The notes beneath the pieces were generated by a model that searched no databases, was not told where the DNA came from, and saw nothing but the letters and a program-made list of their open reading frames with translations. From Gnetum montanum (Eukaryota > Streptophyta > Gnetopsida > Gnetales > Gnetaceae), in contig MNCI01011145.1 of assembly GCA_015680685.1 (NCBI GenBank), forward strand, positions 1,055,780 to 1,119,779: DNA of 64,000 nt, written 5' to 3'. Position numbers and translations under genes: made by a program. This document shows positions 60,231 to 64,000 of this stretch, one piece after another; position 1 is the stretch's first letter; the number at the start of each line of letters is the position of its first letter.

Positions 60231-62219
60231 ATTTTGGCCTAGCACTTTCAGACAAGATTCAAGTTAAGTCATGCAGCTGCCCAAGCATGAGTACAACATG
60301 ACCAAACTTGAAGGCCTCTGAAATAGCCCTCGATGGTTCACGATTCAACAGACAAGGTCCCCTTGGAGCCCACAGGTGACTGCACTAACTTTTGACATCC
60401 AGAATCAAAATTTTTGGGCTCAAAATGCTTAGTTTTGGCTAAGTATACTTTGGTTACATTTTCTTATGTTGCACAGCGTAAGGCTCAGTGTCACCAACTT
60501 TTGGAGCCCCGAAACTGAGCCAAAATAGGTCGAAACTAAGCACAAGGACCCCCCATGACCTCCACTAATGGTTACCCCATACATTGTTTCCACTGCTTAC
60601 GCCCAAGTCACGCCGGGGTCACGCTAGAGCATGGGCCCAGCGTAACCAAACAAAAACTCGTCTAAACAAGCAGTCTCAGGCACAATGTCAACACCAACAC
60701 AACTTCTAAGGACAAGCAATAGTTCTACTTGTCAACAGGCTTCAAAAAATCAAAATTTGGGTGCCAAACACGGCATTTTGGCTTGGTCATGCCCAGGTCA
60801 AGCCGAGGTCACGCCCAGGTCACGCTGATAGTGCGAGCCCAGCGTGAGCTACCAAAAGTGATCCAGAACATTTCAGACACATGGCAAAAACACACCAGGA
60901 CAAGATCAACTTAAGTTGATTTCCTGTAGCAGCTAATCCAAGTGAGCCGGAATTAAATTTTTATTGCAAATTCAATGTAAATTTTTATTGTAAGCTTCAC
61001 CATGTGTGAGCTTGTCAAGCCCTTACGTTGCTTCCATGGGCGTAAACTAGCTTGTGTTGTAAGATATAGTGCACTTGGTATAGAACATAGGTTGCTCATT
61101 TACACCTATCACATGATCCATTTTTCTCTCATCTCGCAGTCATTGATCTTGTTCATTCCTACTCCTAAGCCTAGACGAATGCATAAATACCCTGTTCATG
61201 GAAAAAAATGAGGTTGGCAAAAATTTGGCAAAAGAAACTAGCAATCCTGAGCCCGGACACACGTGATTCCCAACACCTACAACACTATACATCAGAGCTT
61301 AACATTTGACTTGCAATCCAGACTCGCAACTACGTTTTGATCGGTGCACATTTTGTTAATTAATACAATACGATTTCATTTTTGCCTTCCATTGTGCTGT
61401 TCTTGTTCGTTGTCTACATTATTCCATTTTATCATAGGTTTCTGCAATACATTCTCTATACGTTTACACATTGTATTCCATGTTTACATTTCATTTTTAT
61501 TATGCTCTTTGTTTTACATCTCGTAACGATAACCTCAACGTAGGCCATAGCGTATGCTCGGGGAAGTCCTTGGTTGATCTGCATGCAGACCATCCAAGGC
61601 ACTATACCTTTGTCTTTTCAGCTTGCCCTCACGTGAAGGCAAGGTCATCTGTGTCTCTTCGGAAATCTTTCGATGTACATTTTCTTCCAGCCTTATGCCG
61701 ATGATTTTGGATAGTATAGAAATTGGTGCTAGAAGGAGGGCCGCTTACCATTTGACAAAACCTTAGTCGCCCCATGGTTTGAAATGTTGCACTAATCAAG
61801 CACTGTAACCAAAACCCCCATTAATGTTGGTCTTGTTCATGCTAGGCTTGCTCATGTTGCAGAATTACTCACGCTGAGCTTGCTCACGTTGACACCAGTT
61901 ACTCACACTAAGCTTGCTCACGCTAACACCAGTTACTCACCCTGAGCTTGCTCACGCTGATGCCAGTTACTCACACTGACACCAATTACTCACGCTGAGC
62001 TTGCTCACGCTGACGCCAGTTACTCACACTGAGCTTGCTGACGCTGACGCCAGTTACTCACACTGAGCTTGCTCACGCTGACACTAGTTACTCACGCTGA
62101 GATTGCTCACGCTGATACCAGTTACTCACGTTGAGCTTGTTCACGCTGAGATCACTCCACTCAGGTTAGGCTTACACACGCTATTTACATAAATTCAGCT
62201 AGTCAAACTGGTTACATAC
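60231..62219. other. Spacer with GC-rich tandem repeats, no gene seen
   Basis: Holds 'caggtcacgc' repeats (60790-60830), AT-rich sequence (61330-61540) and the 34-bp array at 61865-62145. The open frames at 60729-61704 show no recognisable domain. Confidence 0.5.
61865..62145 (+). repeat. 34-bp tandem repeat, about eight copies
   Basis: Unit TTACTCACRCTGAGCTTGCT followed by CACGCTGACRCCAG. One copy (61967-61985) has lost 15 bp. Each unit itself holds two related 'ctcacgctga' halves. Confidence 0.9.
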
Positions 62220-63992
62220 ATGGAAGCATCCCAGATCAACGCAACATTACCTATTTCTAACCTCAATGCTGAAATCTCAAATCTGATGACTGCAACTGAG
62301 TCCATAGGTACCGTTGGAGAGATGAACCTTCAAGGGCCAACCCGTTGGTCACGTAGGTTATAAGGCAAAGACCCCGCCTATACAATTCTCACCCCGAAAC
62401 AATACAACTTCATCTGTGTAAAGATCCAAGCTAACCTACCTACTGATCACGTGGAAATAGAAGCGAAACGACATTTTGAGCTCATCTATAAGGGGGGCCA
62501 TAAATTTATCCCCTCAGCATACAATGTGATTCTCCTATCTGAATCTCATCATCAACTTATATCCTAACTCCTCATGGTAAGGAGTCAAACCTTGCGGCAA
62601 TCCATCATAGAAACTCAAAATGAAGATGAAGAAGATAATTTTGCAGCTCAGTCGAAACACAGGGATTCATACCATACTCACAGTCCGCATACTTACCCAA
62701 ATCTATTATTTCACCCTTTCACGGGAGAGACCATGTCTTTTCATACAGTTAAAAGCACTCAAGCACATGTGCCCCAACAGGAAGCGCCTACTCTTATTCC
62801 CACTCTCCCTATGATCGATACTCAATTCAATGTACCCATCCCCACTACTCCTCCGGCTACCACATTATCTCCTCTCCTACAAGTACAACCCCAACAACCC
62901 TCCTCTCAAACGAATGTAAGAGCGACTTTCCCACCCTAATTAATTGGGATGCCATCTGTGATACCCGCTTCCACATCTACACAATTCATCCCACGAGTGC
63001 AAGTTCATACTACACCCTTAGCTCCTCCAGTACAACATCAAGTACAAGGTCTCCCTTTGCAACCCACAGTTGGGAAATGGCCCATCCCAGTTGTCCAGTC
63101 ACAACAATCTGTCCCACAACCCCCAATTGGCCGATGTCCTACCCCTATCACTCAACAACAACAACCTACACCTTACGGTATGCCGCCCTTAGTCGAACCC
63201 TCTGTAAATGTTCCACAAGTACAACCTATGACCACTCAACTTTCTTCCTTTCTACCCACTATATAGCAGTCTAACTTGCACGACACTCAAACTAGCCAAC
63301 CCACTGCTCCACCAAGTGCCCAAGAATGGGCCGAAGCTAAAAAGATGATGCAAGACCTCACTGATGAGGTAAAATGCCTCAAAACTACTAACAATGAAGA
63401 GCTCAAAGTATTGGACTTTTACCAAGATGATCCTATTAGTTCTTCGGTACCACCATTGACCCTGCCCAAAGGAGTTTCTTTGCCTCAACTAACCAAGGAC
63501 AACGAGGAAGGAGACCACAACACCCATCTGGTCACATTTAGATTAGAATGTTTATTGCTTCAGGCTTGTCCCCATGCAATCTTGTGTGTGTTTGCCATGT
63601 CCCTCACTAGGAGAGCTTTAGACTAGTACTGAGCCTTGCCTCGTAACTCCATATCCTCTTTGAAGGATCTCTTACACCAGTTTGTTACCAGGTTCAAATA
63701 CAACCTAAAACCTGAAGCAACCTTGGACAACCTCATACAGGTAAAGCAAGCATTGCTTGAACCTGTACAAAAATTTATCCAAAGATGGAGTGCCACACTC
63801 AACGAACTTCACAAGCCAATCCCAAAAACATACCTCTTCACGATTCTTAAGGGAGCTATAAACAATTTTGTCAAGTCAAAACTGTACTATCTAAATGCAT
63901 GCACTCTAAGCCAAGATTTTGTATAGATTAAAAACATAGAAGAGGCAGCCCAAAATAGCCATGACCCTGCTTAATCAGCCTTGAAAAATTAA
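62220..63992 (+). pseudogene. Ty3-type gag, one frame with in-frame stops, cut by window end
   Basis: From ATG 62220 one frame runs to near the window end. N-terminal part with EASQINATLP and HFELIYKGGHKFIPSAYNV; Pro/Gln/Thr-rich middle (62800-63260); a short coiled coil (AEAKKMMQDLTDEVKCLK); then a retrotransposon gag core (LTLPKGVSLPQL, LTRRALD*Y*ALPRNSISS, LLHQFVTRFKYNLKP, EPVQKFIQRWSATLNELH). Stops are TAA/TAG plus a TAG and a TGA where the family has Trp. No frameshift is needed. Different from the gag family at 40611/54192. Downstream pol, if any, lies outside the window. Confidence 0.75.
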
Positions 63993-64000
63993 CACACTAA

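Noticed and set aside
61344-61704. Two overlapping plus-strand ORFs rich in Phe/Cys/Leu
   Set aside because: They arise from T-rich sequence between decayed element parts and match nothing known.
19491-62145. CRISPR-like arrays (22-bp, 34-bp, 62-bp, 72-bp and GATATC repeats)
   Set aside because: Units are head-to-tail with no unique spacers, and the context is a plant nuclear genome.

Overview
The window looks like plant nuclear DNA, most likely from a gymnosperm (conifer-like). It is AT-rich and crowded with decayed, nested LTR retrotransposons. Its only clear host gene is a TIR-NB-ARC-LRR (TNL) resistance gene whose TIR begins with a HRGPDTK-type motif of the kind I associate with conifer TNLs. 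Its exons are separated by one 17.5-kb intron filled with transposons. The lineage call is inference; plant and TNL identities are seen in the sequence. There is an 81-N gap at 16606-16686 and a single N near 41833.

Layout. 1-10.3 kb: an old plus-strand Copia element (gag, protease, integrase, RT, RNase H), split by a complete minus-strand Copia element (2339-8667, LTRs of about 470 bp, TSD CAATC). 10.8-21.9 kb: a plus-strand gag-bearing Ty3-type element without pol. Its 3' LTR (15520-16438 plus 21712-21858) is split by a second, minus-strand LTR element (16439-21711) that lacks gag/pol but holds an intronless CCR4-like deadenylase pseudogene, a 5S rRNA-like fragment and a 22-bp minisatellite. 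23.5-24.15 kb: a minus-strand chromovirus fragment (integrase C-terminus plus chromodomain). 24.4-25.1 kb: a duplicated segment upstream of the TNL gene.

25.3-48.9 kb: the TNL gene. Exon 1 is TIR, exon 2 NB-ARC, exons 3-4 the linker and first LRRs, exon 5 the long LRR block, exon 6 an unrecognised C-terminal domain, and exon 7 a frame-broken tail. Exon 4 (phase 2) cannot join exon 5 (phase 0) directly, so an exon is unseen or the gene is broken. The giant intron holds a LINE RT remnant (minus), an internally deleted Copia element (plus), and, inside that, a minus-strand Athila-like gag-protease element (34872-42683, TSD CATGG) whose 5' LTR itself carries a solo LTR (41388-42136, TSD CCTAG).

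49-64 kb: an RTE-type LINE scrap, a truncated minus-strand relative of the Athila-like element (50554-53213), and a plus-strand relative (from 53214) inserted into it. Then comes a different element with a GATATC array and TATA box, a plant-transposon-like ORF, tandem repeats and a gag ORF that runs off the window.

Two themes recur. A family of gag(-protease) elements without reverse transcriptase carries fast-changing palindrome arrays in the U3 part of its LTRs. And several element ORFs are still in one frame, broken only by stops that fit C-to-T or G-to-A transitions.
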